Made by a program: the position numbers and the translations under genes. From positions 7,031,501 to 7,095,500 of the forward strand of contig JAILWY010000010.1 in NCBI GenBank assembly GCA_022113835.1: a stretch of 64,000 bases of DNA. The letters run 5' to 3'. This DNA is from Atopsyche davidsoni (lineage: Eukaryota > Arthropoda > Insecta > Trichoptera > Hydrobiosidae). The notes under the pieces are model-generated. The model worked only from the letters and a program-made list of their open reading frames with translations. It was not told the DNA's origin and made no database searches. Shown here piece after piece: positions 10,175 to 23,102 of this stretch (position 1 is its first letter; each line of letters begins with the position of its first letter).

Positions 10175-10440
10175 TACTAACGTAAATAAAGGGAGACCCG
10201 TATTTCACATTTTTATTTTCGTATGAGTTTAACGCGTTTACGAAATGGTACGCTTAATCGAGCGTACTTCTACGACGTGCAGTCAACTACTGATATCTTC
10301 TATCAAAAGCTCAGTAAAACCGTGGATGGTACATGGAAGAAATATTAATAGAAAATCATTATTATTATCACACAAAGTATTATTACCAGTGAAGTATTTT
10401 GATGGCAGTTTGAATATTTAACATCGTTCGGATAATGTTT
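10173..10440. other. AT-rich intergenic stretch
   Basis: No recognisable feature. It includes a small patch with CG dinucleotides at 10200-10330. Confidence 0.5.
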
Positions 10441-10459
10441 TAGAATTGAAATATTTAAT

Positions 10460-10770
10460 TTACCTCACACTTTGATTAAAACGCTCATGGAAATGAACAG
10501 GTCAGGGCCTATATACCGGGCCTGGCCATGTGCTGCTCTCCCACGCCTTGGTAAATCCCTGGATGCGCCAAATTCATATACAAACTTTCACAAGCTCTCG
10601 GTCGGAAATAAAAAGCCGCGACCGAATTTCACCCCGTTCCGGCTTTGTGGAAAGACTGCTGAAATTTGGAAGCAAATACCGACAAATCTGTTAGGAGTAT
10701 GCAAATCCACCCTACCTAGTCCCGTAATTCAGTATGAAATAACTCCTTTTATATTTTTCAGCATTTAGAC
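10460..10770. other. GC-richer unique block (candidate regulatory element)
   Basis: About 300 bp of non-repetitive, GC-richer sequence (for example GCCTATATACCGGGCCTGGC) in AT-rich surroundings. A 98-residue frame on the plus strand resembles no family I know. Conserved non-coding DNA is a better guess than a gene; both are unproven. Confidence 0.35.
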
Positions 10771-10790
10771 AATTTGTATCCTTCAAGAGT

Positions 10791-12338
10791 AATGAACTCG
10801 TTCGCCATTAAGAACGAAGGGATTTATGTATTATAATTATTTTATGTATTTCAGTTGAAATAAAAATATCACGAATCCATGAAATAAAAGTAGTTCATCG
10901 CATTATAGTTTTCTAATCTAATGACAAATCTCTCATAAATAAATAGTTTGGTTGAAGGAATTTTCTAAATTTTTCGGAATATTTTTACTGTATTTGAAGC
11001 ATCAAAAGTTAATCTAAAATAAATTATATTATCTTCTTTTACATCTATTTATTAATCTATTAGATTTTTGTTGTCACTAAAATTTTTAGTTTAAATTAGA
11101 TATATATTATAATAAGAAGCATTACTTACTCGGTAGTGGTGTCTTCGTTTTGTACCAAATGGTGTTAATCATATCAGTGTCACTACCATCCTCACTGGTT
11201 CTGGACGAAATGAATTATTTCCAATACACTAATAGTTGGTCTTACATATTCTTTGATCCACCATCTAATTCTGTGAAACAATCTAGATGCTATGGTAAGA
11301 GATCATGAACCTTTCTGATCCTTCTTTATTACTTATTTAGTAAGACGATTACTCTTGAACTTTCATAGAACGCTTTTATTTGCGGCCTACCCACACGCAA
11401 TAGCGTTTAACAAGTACTCGATGAAAAAAACATGTATTGTTTTGGTTAATATATTTCAGCAATAATTTTTTATTTATTTTTAAACTTAATCAGATATGAT
11501 ATTAAATTATCAATTAAAGGGAAGAACGAGCTGCCAATGCTGTAGTGAATAATTAAGTTAAAAGCCACTGGCTTTTGTTCACGTTTTGAATGGACACTTG
11601 CAAGTCTTGACTGAATGAGAGAGCTCCACATTAATACAGCAACTAAACTTTGTCAGATTCATTAATCTATTGTTAATAGAATGGCGAAGTTGTTGAGGTT
11701 CTCGAATAAAAGGCTTCTTCCCAATATCGTTTGGCTGTTGTAGTGTGTTAAATCTGACAATGGCATAAAACATGTTTTATAATTGTATTGAATGGCATTT
11801 GCCTTATATTTGTTTAGGATAATTCATACCTGTATTGTATGATATGCCCGAGCCGCCAGTCCTCTACAAAGTAGAGGTCGAAACACTCGTGTTTGTAAAT
11901 TATTTACCAGAGCCTTAGTTCCTGGAATATAGGAAAAAGAAAACCCGACTGTATGGCCACGAAAGACTCATACAATAATAATCACCACAATATTATTAAT
12001 GATTTTCCCATCAATTTTTATAAGCAGGTTTATGGTTTTTTTTTAGATCATCAAATAAACTTTGTTTTGAAATATGCAATCGAAAAATTTAGTTATTCAA
12101 TTAAAAAGTTCAAGAAAATGTCTAATTTGTATTAAATCAAAAAATCTATTAAAAAGAGCATAACAAGCCACCATTTGAAAACCATATAAAAATTTAAGAT
12201 TCAAATTATGTTGTCAAAAATTCAATGCATTTTAAGATATATCAACTACGGAACTCATTTCAATAGGGATGGCACCTCTGAATCTCAAAATATACAACAG
12301 CAAACATCATTAACATTAGAAACTGAAGTATATTTATT
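10791..12338. other. AT-rich gene-free stretch
   Basis: No supported gene. It holds a perfect 7-bp hairpin at 11861-11877 (CCTCTAC, AAA, GTAGAGG) in a GC-richer patch, and chance frames at 11579-11773 and 11953-12135. Confidence 0.55.
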
Positions 12339-12373
12339 CACACACACACACACACACACCCACACACACACAC

Positions 12374-12437
<64 letters not shown>
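12339..12437. repeat. compound (CA)n-(TA)n microsatellite
   Basis: CA repeats at 12339-12373 with one interruption, then about 31 TA units from 12375. The plus-strand frame across it is an artefact. Confidence 0.97.
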
Positions 12438-12446
<9 letters not shown>

Positions 12447-12818
12447 AATAACGTAAAAAAGGTTATTCGCTACTGTGTGCAGCATCATGTGATAATGTGT
12501 AAAATAATAATAAAGAGCGCCGACTGAAAGTGTTTTATATGCAGTAATGGAATGAACTCGAAGTGACAGCCTTACATTACACTTCGGATATATTTAGCTG
12601 TTTATTTTCATAGAGCTGCGAAGGAAAGCCATTTGTCTGGCTAGACTGATTTATTTGTACGGTCTCATTGTTAGGGCGCTCAGTGCCGTAGTGCGAACTG
12701 CATATTTCATAATATCTCAGTTAATGGAAATCGGTTTCATTCATTTTTGAAATTTTACTCCAAAGGTAACAAACATGCTTACGAATATTCAAACTCATCC
12801 GTTATAATTATAGCTAAT

Positions 12819-12821
<3 letters not shown>

Positions 12822-12875
<54 letters not shown>
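12822..12875. repeat. (AT)n microsatellite
   Basis: About 27 uninterrupted AT units, 385 bases after the preceding compound tract. Confidence 0.97.
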
Positions 12876-12877
<2 letters not shown>

Positions 12878-15716
12878 ATTATATAAATAAATAATCATAG
12901 TTTTTTTGCCATGCTTAGCATTGGATTTAGAACCGATTTGCGTTTGTGGATGTAAATGAAAAAACGGGTTTAATATAATTTTGATAATCTTTTAATCCAA
13001 ATTGACTTGATGAACTTCAATGATGCAATATATTATTATCTTAGGGCAATCAAAGTTGTGAAGCAGGAACTCCACCGCAGCAGTGCTCACGAGCTAATTG
13101 GACTAACAGGGGAAGCTCATTTAAGATCTAGCGTATGCTCGAATCAGAGTTGAAATAAGAGATAGATTTATTTGGAGGCTCAACGGAGAAATGGAGTTTT
13201 TGTGTAATTCTATAGTGGATTGTAAACAAATACCTTTAATTTTGTACAAATACGACTACATATTAATATGGTAACCAAGCTCTTCTTAAAATGACCCAAG
13301 TTTGAATGTCTCCTAACTAATATAAAAAAAATACTAGTAAGCTTAAATATCTAATGCGATCTCAACTAACAAAAAATTACACATATAAAATAATACTTGA
13401 ATTAACTACACTTCCATGTTTTTTAAGTACTTTGAAAGGTATTGGAAGTTTAATTTACTTTAATTTTAAGTACTAAATCAGCGTTAGATTTCAAGTGTTG
13501 TACTCGCGCCGCGCATTCACTGCCAAAATAAAAAAATATATAAAATCTTCCGTTTTTGTTTTCTTCATACATTATCGAGTTTTATCCAAGAGGATAAATG
13601 ACTGCTTTTGACTTAAATCAGCAACAGTAGCCCAATAATGTATGGGCGGAGCCTACTTTATATTTAAATTGTAGAGAGAGAGATTTATTATATCTCAGAA
13701 TTTTGTACTTAGAGCTTCCCTACCTGGCAACGGTGCAGCTGCTGCAAGAAAAGTATCGTCTAAGTAATTATACTGAAATTAATTTAAAGTCCTTAATTTA
13801 AATATGACAAGCCACTTGAATATTAATTGTTGGGCCGGGGCGTAAAAAAGAAACTTTTTATTCGTTATGTAAATTTTTAAAATTTCGTTGCGTAGCGAAT
13901 TCAGACGAACGACACACGTTGATTGATTGCCGCAGGGACTAATTTGTCCAATCTTTTTTTAAAACCCTGATTGAATAGTCGGAAAGAGGGAAGAGGGTGA
14001 ATAAAAAACCCAGCACGATTTTACAGGGATTTTTTTTAAGCTACAGTCCGTGTATATTGGACGCAGAAGGCGATTCAATAATTGTAATAAATTAATTCGT
14101 CAATTAACTAGGATAAATAAGAGTTAATTATTTTATAAACCCAAAAAATCAATAAATTCATATTTGTTATCAATTTTTTTGGTAAAACTTGTGATATTAC
14201 GATCTGGTGTGTTTCTCTCCGCGTCTTAAGCACAATTTTCTCTTTCAGGCTCATTGATGGAAGAAGGAACAATATCTTCCGACCTTTGCTACGAATGCTA
14301 GGTGTGTGACAGGGTGCATTTATCAACCCATATGCAAAGCTGCCGTTCCATGGTCTGAGAGGGTTCTGAGAGTTCCCATGCTGCTAAGTTGCAAATTCCA
14401 AGAAGATCCAAGCAGGTCCATCTTACACTCACCCGGATAGAAAGGGGTGGTTCTCATTGGCCTCATTACATTAGAAACTCAAACTTTAGCAAAGCTCTAT
14501 TTTTTGAGAATATACACCGCCAATATTTCTAAGTGAACCTTACAAGATATGATAACTTATGATAACTTATTTACATTTACAAAAGAATTTCAAATTTCTA
14601 CAATGAAAGTAGTTGAAAGGTAAGGTCTTATTATAAAATTACTTATCATCCCTTACATTAGTATAAAATGATAAACTTAATATGAAACAACTCCATAATA
14701 CTGTAAATAAATATATTTCCAATTTACACAACTAAAAAGTAAATCCAGCAAATACTGCTAGATACGGTCGTCATGGATACGATTATTGATCTTGCGTTTG
14801 GTAGATTTGAAGAGTGACATTTTTTACTAGGATGGACAAGAAAAGACCTCTCTGGCGTTTTTCAGCTTTTATCTGGTAGAGGATGGTGAAGAACTGCAAA
14901 GCTTTAATGGGTTCTGATAACTATTCTTTTGTCATGGGAAAGTTCCAATTGAAATTTTACTTGCTACAGTATACTAGCGATTAGAGTTGAAAGAATCTTG
15001 CTTTCAACATAATCACAAACACTAATGCGAAATAAAATTAAGTTTTGTAAATTTTGTCGAGTAAGAAAATTGATCTTAATAAATAATTTATGAAGTGTTG
15101 ATTTTGCATAAAAGTGTTCATTTCAAAGTTTCGGCGCAAATTCATTCTTAAGCAATTATGCTTTGAAAGTGATAAAGCCAGTTAAAAATCCATGTTTAAA
15201 TAGAAAAAAAGAGATCTACACAAACTATCTTTAAACTTCAAAAATTATTCCGATAAATTTGAAAAATAAATTGAAAAAATTGATGAATAAAGCGAGTGAT
15301 TTGTCAATTTAAAGTATTTTTTTGTTTATGTATGTAATTAAATTTTCGATGAAATGTCTAAAGAATATTCTAATTGAAGATTTTACTAATCTGGAGACAC
15401 TTATATATATCAACATGACAATATACATAGTGGTTAAAACATAGGGTTTCATAAACCACTATAAATCAAATTTTTAGTAAAATGTTTTCATCATGTGTAC
15501 ATCTTGAAATATACCATTTTGGAAGTAACCATAGCACGTGAAATACCCCGTACGTGTAATACCCGACTCAAGTTCACAAGATGAAAGTTAAGTGTGTAAC
15601 TCTATGTTGAATTGTATTATTTAGTTATTTTATTAGTAGCTGACAAACTCGGAGCACAATATACAACTCGGTAATAAATTAAATGCAACTTAGTTCTGCT
15701 ATACACCGATTACGAT
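12876..15716. other. gene-free stretch
   Basis: AT-rich with GC-richer patches at 13040-13150, 13720-13760, 13900-14000 and 14200-14470, none with a recognisable frame or motif. GATAACTTAT is directly repeated at 14551-14570. No gene can be supported. Confidence 0.5.
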
Positions 15717-15717
15717 T

Positions 15718-16023
15718 TCACTCAAGCGTTAATATGTAAGTAATAGCCAGAACTTGAAGTATAAATAATTCTACACACTCCGCTGAAAATTCAAGCCGGA
15801 AGGGGGGGAGGCTTTCCTTCGTCAAAAAGTTAGGATTGTGGGAGGATAAGTTGGTTAGGGGAGTTGGCAACTCTTCCTGATTAGTGAACATGCTTAAACA
15901 AGAAGCAAGGCAAGGTCTTCGTATAAGCTTTCGGATAAAGCTTAATTTTAAGCATAGTATCCCGTCACGGCACTGGGTTGGGACGAGTTCATTCCGACGG
16001 AGAGCACTTGCTACACGATTCAC
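15718..16023. other. GC-richer block with a 101-codon open frame (minus)
   Basis: A unique block more balanced in base composition than its flanks. The minus strand is open for 101 codons from an ATG at 16023, but the translation shows no domain, signal peptide or repeat I recognise. A chance frame or regulatory block is more likely than a gene. Confidence 0.25.
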
Positions 16024-17170
16024 TTAATGCTGTTGTTAATAATCACCACTTTACTATATTATTGGTACAACGAATTCTCAGGAGGTTTGCTTTATATTAT
16101 TATGAAACATTTTTGTTTCAGTAATGAAGAGCCTATTTTTTTATCTATTTTAATATATAATAATTTCTTATTCAAAAACAATCAAATCATTTATTAATGG
16201 TTTGAGAAAACCTCAAATAAACCAACATCTTATATGAACATAGTATTATATTTTTAAAATTAAATGTTTCTTATATTCAAGCCCATTGAAAAAAATTGTA
16301 TTCAAAATCTTGAGAGGTCCATCAATATTCTCCGCAGAAAATCGTAAAAAAGAAAGAATGAAAGATAGATTCAAGAGAAAAGGGGCGAAGTAAGGTGAGG
16401 CATTTGTTAAGTGTTCTTGTAATTTAAGCTACAGCAGCTCTAGGGGATCATAAAATAAATCAGCTGAAAATTAAACTTATTGAATGTTTTTTTTTTTAAA
16501 CTCCTTGCGCACTCCAGATTGCATTACAAGCCAATAAATACCAAACTGAACTAATCTGTGAAATTTGACTGTGTCAGTTTACATCCATAAACTCCTCGAA
16601 CTACATAAATGCAGGTTTAAAAATAAAAAAGTTTTAGGCATTAGTATTTTAAATGCGTACTTTAAAAACAACTCCTTTTATTTTATAATAAAAAAATTGA
16701 TACCGCATATCAATAGGTTTCAATAAATAATTTAAAATAAAATTGATGCATGTATTTAAGTTCTCAACAAGTTGCATAAAAATCTGATATTTTAAAACGA
16801 CTGTGCGTCAGATATGCGCGAATCATCAATTCAAAAATCAATTTCGCCAAAGAAAAATCAATTGGATAGTGAAAACTTCACGATGAATTTATCGAAATGA
16901 AGTATTTATGATCGGCAGCGGAATCCCCAGAGAAACGCAAAAAATCTCTAAGAGAAGAAAATGGATTGTGCGGTCTTCCCGATGAAAATGTTGGCTGAAT
17001 ATTTTATGGAGAAAAAGATGAAGATATTTTATTGCATTATTTACTGAAACACTCTATTGAAATACTTTTTAATTACGGAAGGTGACGGAGATTTCCGATG
17101 AAGTAAAGTTTAATTAAAATAATTTAGTAATGTGGCCATTGTGTACTTAATATTCTAGAAATAAATTCAG
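16024..17170. other. AT-rich gene-free stretch
   Basis: AT-rich. A patch at 16800-16990 has more mixed composition. Nothing recognised. Confidence 0.55.
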
Positions 17171-17174
17171 TACA

Positions 17175-17690
17175 ATGCACCACATTAGGATCTACCCTCC
17201 GAATCCACAATACATAGTTTCTCATTTAAATACGAAAGTCATAAACACCAAATATTGTAATCCCGTATTGTCGAGGGCAGGCGACACTATTCTAGTTACC
17301 TTGTTATCCAATTGTATATACGACGAGGAATCCATGAATATTCATCAGCCCTACACTAATTATTATAAAGTACAATTTATGCAAGTTTACTTTAGATGCC
17401 CCGGTCAAATGTATGATGCGATTATTCTGATGTTCAAATACAACAGCCAGGGCTCTCGGTCGCCGCTGCTCGGTGGCAAAAACAGCTTTAAGCACATTCG
17501 CAGTCGAAAGAGGTCATTCAGCCCGTGAAAGGACTTCCCGCCGAGCCGTTGCCCTTTCTCTTTCTTGCTTGCTCGGTTCTGCACTAACGAGCTTTAATAT
17601 TATTGAATATATTAAACTTAGACTCTCCAGTGCGCTTTTCAAACAAACATCCGACTTATACCGAGTACTGTGCATTTAAGACGGGCGTTG
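17175..17690. other. GC-richer unique block (candidate regulatory element)
   Basis: The block contains overlapping open frames on both strands (117 codons from 17175, 63 on the minus strand, 68 from 17473), which points to low stop density rather than coding. The part at 17440-17600 is clearly GC-richer and includes AAAGAGGTCATTCA, which holds the nuclear-receptor half-site AGGTCA. No family is recognised in any frame. Confidence 0.35.
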
Positions 17691-20671
17691 GTTCATAATC
17701 CATTACATGATGTGATAAATTGGTTTTGGTTTGATGAAATACTATTTGAACTAACGTAGCATGTTAGTGAAAAATTCTTGGAAAAATATTTTTTTAAATG
17801 ACAAGAAATTGCTGTTAAAAAATTTCTTTGAACCTCATCTCAAAAACATACCTAGTTAACATTTATCCTCACAATATAATATGATTTAGATAGGTAATGG
17901 AAAAAAAGGCACGACCTGGAATTCCACCCACGCTCGCAACTAAATATATCATTACATGTATTTTTCTGTTTGCCAAAAGTTTTTCATGAATAATATCGAG
18001 TATTTGAGAAATATGATTATCCAAACAGCTTGAATATTGTGAGCGTTGATTACGGTTTGGCTATTGAATCAAGCTGCTATTAATGCGAGGAGTTTATCGG
18101 TACTTTAAAAGTAGATTTGTGCGGCTCTCCGACACGTTGCCAGGGCCATTTTGTTGCCCTGGTAAATTAGGTCCAGCAGAAGTTTTGTCGAGTTAGTCGT
18201 GATGCTTTAAGCTTTCCGGCTGGATTTGAAGAGAAAGTTCCTTTATGTTCGTCTGTACTTGTGCTTGGCTGGCACTCCCACTCTACTCGTGTTAAATGGA
18301 AGTTTTCTCTTTAAGATCATTTCGCGTCACTAAATAAGACTTTAAGGTAACTTGCTAATTTAAAACTCAGAATTCTTCAGTTTTGCTGAGTGGATACTTT
18401 AAAATGAATGCATCAAAGAGCTGTGAGCTCTTCAAATGTAGTGTTTGCAAGAAAAAAAACCATTCTGATTGTTTTTGCACTTTAAGAAATGTTTTTCGAT
18501 AAAGCCATAGTATTCAAAGGGATAATTGAAAATTCAATAGATATGTGTTATACTTGTTATCTTAAACATGCTATTGACATGCATAAATGCCAATAATAGC
18601 GCAACAATATTTTTATGTGTTGATATAATTAGTGGAAGATGATAACATTTTATGGAATTATTTTGTTAATCCCGTGTAACGACTAACCATTTTATCGCAA
18701 AAACAATATCGTATATTTAATAGAAGTATATTAATGTGGCATGCTTGACTTTATCCAACCGATATTCTGTTAGTAAAACGCACCTAAAGTTCCTGGATGG
18801 AGAATCAACAAATATAACTTATGGAAAATCGAGCTCATTTACAAAGGCTGTGATGTCAAGAATACCTCTCGATAAGGATAATGACGTCATTGTACAACCA
18901 AACGATCGTTTGCGATTTGAAAGAGATTTCCGTTTCTGGCAATTCGTATTAAAGCAGGTTTCCGGAAGCTTTAGTTGACAAAACGACATACCAGCGTGCC
19001 TAGTGTCTTTCAAAGGAAATTTTCCTATCTCTAGAAATCACAGCTGAATTGCTGAAGATTCTCCTGATATAGACGGAGTAATGTAATGACAAAAATGTTA
19101 GCAATGGGTAGGAAATATAAATTTATTTACTAGAATATTTTATTAAAATTTTACTATTCATAACTGAAAATGCTTACAAATCGCTTATGATGGAGTACTC
19201 GAATAATTTATTGAATAATCCTTATAAAAAGTAATAAATTTAGATTTTATTATAGACACACACGTTATAGATTTTAACAATTGAATCCATGGGTTAATTG
19301 AATTGTTGATTTTTAAGCCAATTCAAGAAATTTTTAAGTCTTCAAAAATTGTACAGCATGTTAAAGTGAACTAATAAACGTCTTAATACAGTAATTTTCA
19401 AAAAACTAAAATTATTGAAATAGTGAAACCAAAAATAAGTACACCCACAATTCAAGACAATAGAATATGAAAAAAAAAAAGGAAATCGTATTACTGAATA
19501 ATTTAAAAGATGGGATGAAAGTTGAACTGTCGATTACATGTAACAGTATAAGGCGACCAAATAAAGATATTAAATGAAGATGTTTCGGAAAAGAAGTTGA
19601 GTTGTCTGTTATTTGAGTTGTAAAAATTATTTGAGTATTTAAAAAATGAGAAGGCGACCAGTTTATATTATTAAAAAAAAATTATTCTATATCAGCTTTT
19701 ATTATATTTTTTTGGAAAGATATATTTTTATAAGTAAGAATGTGAAAAATTGAATGATTGAATTCTCGACTTGTGCTGTTAATAATTAAATATCTACCCA
19801 CAGTCATCCCTAGTAACGACAGTTCTAGCTCTAAGTTTCTAACTTCGTTTAGTCTGGCGTTTCAATTATACGAGAAGGACTTGTAGCTAGTTAGAACGAC
19901 ATCCTTTGATGTGTTGGGATATCATCGAAGTTCCTGCATTATGTATGGAAGGCTATTGGTGAGTGAGAGTTAATGATCAATTAAAATCCCCACTAAATTA
20001 TCAGCACTTTGCAAACTATAATCTTATTAAATAATTATCATACAATATCACCATAAATGCGTTATGTCAGTACTCTTTACACCAAATGTTGAATGAATAA
20101 TCTATTAATAGCGTGCGAGTGAATATAAAATATTTTTTTTTATTAAATACTTTTGTATTTGTGTGCGAGTTAATAAAAAAACATTTTTTTAAATCCACCC
20201 AAATTAGTCATTGTAGACAACGTTTACTATCGTTGTTTTTTTTATGTGGTAGATTTTTTATGTGGATAGAGAAGAGACCTTGTTTTATGTTGAGTCTTAG
20301 TCGGAATCCTTTAAACCGGGATTGGATCACAATCATTAGAATCTCCCGACCACTCAGCGAGTTCTAATTTATTTAATATTGAGTTCATTATAAACTAAAA
20401 TAATAATAATAATATCTTGCAAGTCGTATGGTGAGGGAAAATAATACGGCCTGATTATGTTATTAAAAGGTAGAAGCTCTATTACACGCATAAAGGATAT
20501 GATGGAAGGCCAGGCGTTTAATATCAGAAGTAAAGCTTCTTGTCAGTCAAGTTAGTCACATTCCCTCACCGAACGCCGAACGCAAGTAAAAATGACACCA
20601 TGTGTAATCGGTATTATTGGTATGGTATGATTTCTTACTTATAAACTAAAAAGATAGAAGATGGTATAACT

Positions 20672-20675
<4 letters not shown>
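17691..20675. other. gene-free stretch with a hairpin at 18137-18165
   Basis: AT-rich, with a GC-richer patch at 18115-18310. That patch contains TTGCCAGGGC (18137-18146) and GCCCTGGTAA (18156-18165), a 9-of-10 inverted repeat with a 9-base loop. Frames at 18736-18978 and 20113-20367 show no recognisable features. Confidence 0.5.

Positions 20676-20729
<54 letters not shown>
20676..20729. repeat. (TA)n microsatellite
   Basis: About 26 TA units, uninterrupted. Confidence 0.97.
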
Positions 20730-20735
<6 letters not shown>

Positions 20736-23015
20736 ACATAAAAAGATAACAAAATATTCGTTTGGAAAATACTTTTAAAAAAGTCAGCTCGTTTGAATTC
20801 AAGGTGTAAAATATGTCACCGGATAAATAATAATAATTATCAAAATATGTGGTGGTTTTATCTTTTATTATATATCATTTACTTTTTACTACAGAAAACT
20901 GAAATACTTTTTTAAAAAATCAAAACATTTGTAACATTTATTGATCGAACTTTTCTAATGACAAGATTTTTAATTTCGTTCTGATTTACATCTGTCTTTT
21001 AATTTAAATAGTAAAGTATAGTTATACAAAAAAAAAGTAGGCGCTAATGTATAAAAAGAGTAGCAGGAAGCTTTTTACAAAGCATGAACTGAGGTTGTAT
21101 AATTTTCAAGCCTACTAGAATTTTTGGAGTAATACGAAAAGCTGTTCATTGAGGGATACTCATATTTTACAAATATATTTCTTGGACAAATGATAGGGGG
21201 ATGAATGCCGAGCCGGCGCTGTGTGGGTGGGTCCATGTGATGCCCCGTTTTGGTGGACTTGTTGGTGAACCCTCTAAACGCTACCCCTCAATGATGGCCT
21301 ATACTCTCGTGTTTTTATTGCCCAACATATTTTTTCCACCCTCGAAAGAAGCATGTATAAATTGTATCGGCCCGGGGAACTGACACACGAAATTAATGAT
21401 CCCGAAAATTCTCCCATATATTCAGGTGACCATCTGCAAGTATAATTTTAAATGACAACATTATTTTTTTTATTAATTATTATTCAATTTTGTTTTTGAA
21501 TGAAGTAAAGAGGAATGTGGAAAATTTTGAGGAGCTAATTTGATTTTTTTTAAATATGTGAAATGGTTATGATAGTAAAAAAAAATCAATTTTAATTTTG
21601 TATTATGTAATAATGTTATTGTGATTTTATACGTTTAATATATATGTAATTTATTTATTAATTCAGAATTCACTGTCAGGACCTTTATAAAATTACTGCT
21701 GCACGTGTAATATTTTACTAATAAATAGAAATAAATAATTGATATAAATTTAGATAAGGCTCGAATGGTGTTGAATTCTGTTTTACAGATAACCATGATA
21801 CGTATTGTGACCAATTACATAGTCTTAAAATTGTTCGAGGAAAAAAAAAAAAGAGAACCATAATTTCTTTGTCTTATATAATTTTTGCTAAAACCAAATG
21901 AAAAACTACTATTGAGATGGAATAAGTGCTTATAATCATATTTGAATGGGAATTCAAATCAGAAATAGTCACATATTGTTTATTATCAGTAATTTTATTT
22001 GGAACATTTCACCTGTGGAAAGCTTGTCAGAGTTCCCAGCATGGTCACACTAGGATTATTTGAAAGTTTTCAGTGACAGACATGCCAGGTTCGAGCAATA
22101 TAAGTCGACCATTCGAAAAAGGCTCTTATTCTTGGCTTTTTCCTCAATGGCTGTTTTTCATAATAACGGCAAATGGAGGTACATTTGCACACTGAGTCAA
22201 TTTTCAGGCATCATTAATTTTAAGTTGAGGTAATGAACCAGTATTTTTTACACATAAAAAGTGCTGTTAAAGTGGTATGTTTTCAAAGAAAACAATGAAA
22301 TTTTCAATTTCAACCTCTCGTAAAAAAAACACGCAATCTACAAAAAAAAATTATGGACAAAGTAGCATGTGATAATATTTTCATAACAATAACTCACGTT
22401 TAATATATGAATTCGAAAACAACATGTGCGATGAAATATTTTTTTATGTAAGTAAACGTGTATAATAAATAGGGGTTCTTTTAGTGTTTCTGCAGCTTAT
22501 TGCAAGAAGAATATCACATCTAAATGCCAAAGCCTTGTATGGAAAGTATTATAAGATAATTCTATTGGCAATACGCAGACCTTCTCTTCGAATATAAAAC
22601 TGCGGTGTAGTTGGACCCGGAAACCCACTACACTATTCTCCCTAAGAAAACCATGAACAGAAAAAAAGTTATGCTCTTAGGAGGTCACAAACCTACTTTG
22701 AGGAGAGGCACCTGAATAAAATGAAATTACCTATTGACAAATAAAATTCCATACAAATATGTTTTTTCAATAAAATACAAATCATTTTATATGACATGAT
22801 TTCTTTCAGTAAAGATTTTATAAATATCACAAAAAACATTTAATGTTAATTATATAAACAATTGTTCGAACTTGAAAATTATTTGTAATATAACACAACA
22901 CATACTTAAGTTATGACAGGTGGTGGTTTGAGGATTAACATTATCAGCACTCTGCAGGCACTTGGACTTAATCCGCTTCCTAACATAATTAGTATTTGGT
23001 TGTCATTTATGCATA

Positions 23016-23018
<3 letters not shown>
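20730..23018. other. gene-free stretch with GC-richer blocks at 21183-21420 and 22010-22240
   Basis: Both blocks are unique sequence. The first has GCCGAGCCGGCGC and GGTGGACTTGTTGG. The second has an E-box (CACCTG) and long mixed-composition runs. A 9-of-10 inverted repeat lies at 22605-22633 (GTGTAGTTGG and CCCACTACAC). No gene is supported. Confidence 0.4.

Positions 23019-23098
<80 letters not shown>
23019..23098. repeat. compound (CA)n-(TA)n microsatellite
   Basis: About 14 CA units (23019-23047) run directly into about 26 TA units. Same order and strand as at 12339 and 44855. Confidence 0.97.

Positions 23099-23102
<4 letters not shown>

Noticed and set aside
12208..12447. Frame ending in alternating T-H and I-Y residues
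   Set aside because: It is the translation of (CA)n and (TA)n; the same happens at 22913-23158, 44809-45030, 48208-48475 and 56950-57219.
14551..14570. Direct repeat of GATAACTTAT
   Set aside because: Two short adjacent copies are expected by slippage in AT-rich DNA.
17175..17528. 117-codon plus-strand frame as a gene
   Set aside because: No recognisable domain, an overlapping open frame on the minus strand, and no splice or promoter context; kept only as part of a GC-richer block.
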